A stretch of DNA of 14,365 bases from contig JAEWYG010000188.1 in assembly GCA_023395755.1 (NCBI GenBank), forward strand, positions 1 through 14,365, given 5' to 3'. This stretch comes from Actinomycetes bacterium. GTDB lineage: Bacteria > Actinomycetota > Coriobacteriia > Coriobacteriales > Eggerthellaceae. This document shows, piece by piece, positions 13,941 to 14,365 of this stretch. Within the stretch, counting starts at the first letter, position 1. Each line of letters opens with the position of its first letter. The notes below the pieces were generated by a model, which saw only the letters and a list, made by a program, of their open reading frames with translations, did no database searches and was not told the origin of the DNA. The position numbers were made by a program, and so were the translations under genes.

Positions 13941-14365
13941 CTACCGACCTACCGACTTATCGTTTGACATATCCCGAACCTCGCGTATTTGCGCGAGCGC
14001 AGAAACTAGGTAATGTAGCGTAGTGACGAGCGCAAGAACAACACCCACATACACAAACCAAATACCCCACGAATAAATATCACTTGAGAAACCTGGCAAC
14101 CACGTAACGTCAACCAAACCAAGGCCGTTTAACAGCGGCCAATTCAACAACAAGCCCGCAAAGCCAACAAACAGCAAGGTCGTTGCAACCTTACCTGCAT
14201 ATACCACAGGAACGCGAATATGGTAGCGCTTAATAAGAACGGCGCCGCCCATGAGAAGCAACAGATCACGAATTAACAAGATTGCGATAATCCAGAAAGG
14301 TAAACGTCCCACGAAAAATAGTCCTGCTACACCAGCTATCATAAGAATGCGATCCACTGCAGGAT
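13941..14365 (-). CDS. CDP-alcohol phosphatidyltransferase family protein, C-terminal part
   Basis: Partial: the 5' end is beyond the window. The visible reading begins PAVDRILMIAG; in this family the last active-site segment is G-x3-D-x3-D, usually seen as LDPxxDR, so the Asp of VDR is the fourth catalytic Asp and the third lies just outside. Three to four hydrophobic helices follow (the first about FFVGRLPFWIIAILLI), with GKVATTLL as in PgsA-type enzymes. These enzymes transfer a phosphatidyl group from CDP-diacylglycerol to an alcohol such as glycerol-3-phosphate or inositol. The true acceptor cannot be told from this part. The ATG/GTG codons near 14357 are internal, not the start. The TAG stop is three bases before the VanW start. 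Confidence 0.75.
   Translation of the reverse strand, partial: PAVDRILMIAGVAGLFFVGRLPFWIIAILLIRDLLLLMGGAVLIKRYHIRVPVVYAGKVATTLLFVGFAGLLLNWPLLNGLGLVDVTWLPGFSSDIYSWGIWFVYVGVVLALVTTLHYLVSALAQIREVRDMSNDKSVGR

Noticed and set aside
1..14365. Genome-wide reassignment of UGA (for example to Gly), suggested by the VanW TGA
   Set aside because: TGA acts as an ordinary stop at several gene ends here, including ATGA overlaps at iorA/iorB, iorB/ACT and paaK/ACT, and at 561-563 before the next gene's ribosome site.

Overview
The window looks like a chromosomal segment from an anaerobic, amino-acid-using actinobacterium of the Coriobacteriia / Eggerthellaceae type. This is an inference from gene content: a Tat-exported molybdopterin oxidoreductase with a small accessory protein of a type I associate with that group, an indolepyruvate ferredoxin oxidoreductase operon, paired phenylacetate-CoA ligase and ACT-domain genes, and a VanW / CDP-alcohol phosphatidyltransferase pair. 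The genus cannot be fixed from sequence alone. Spot counts suggest the left 2.4 kb is richer in G+C (37 of 60 bases at 781-840) than the centre (28 of 60 at 5041-5100).

Left region (1-2500). The right end of an insertion sequence, carrying the last 28 codons of a DDE-type transposase on the + strand, lies in the 5' third of a minus-strand molybdopterin oxidoreductase gene. Only the Tat signal and the Fe-S/N-terminal domain of that gene remain here. Just upstream is a winged-helix accessory protein of unknown function. A 381-bp divergent intergenic region follows, with two perfect 19-bp palindromes and an 11-bp-period direct repeat. Then comes a + strand VanZ-family membrane protein that ends in a small hairpin terminator, convergent with the next operon.

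Central operon (2579-7719, minus strand, read right to left): iorA, iorB, a tandem-ACT protein, a phenylacetate-CoA ligase (paaK) and gluQ. The first four genes overlap by a few bases, so they are probably translationally coupled. IorAB oxidises aryl-pyruvates made from Trp, Phe and Tyr to aryl-acetyl-CoA with reduction of ferredoxin. The PaaK-type ligase interconverts the free aryl acid and its CoA ester. The ACT protein is a plausible amino-acid or aryl-acid sensor. A consensus -10 box and a long nested inverted repeat precede iorA.

Right region (7856-14365, minus strand, read right to left): a CDP-alcohol phosphatidyltransferase (its 5' end is outside the window), a VanW-family envelope protein interrupted by an in-frame TGA, a second paaK with its own tandem-ACT gene, a D-alanyl-D-alanine carboxypeptidase and a zinc-ribbon FHA protein. 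All are closely spaced and may be co-transcribed, which places a second aryl-acid ligase/sensor pair among cell-envelope genes.

Main points for a second look: the IS-disrupted oxidoreductase, the TGA in place of the third Gly of the VanW GGGICQ motif, the duplicated PaaK-ACT modules, and the unexplained palindromes. I saw no tRNA, rRNA or CRISPR array.
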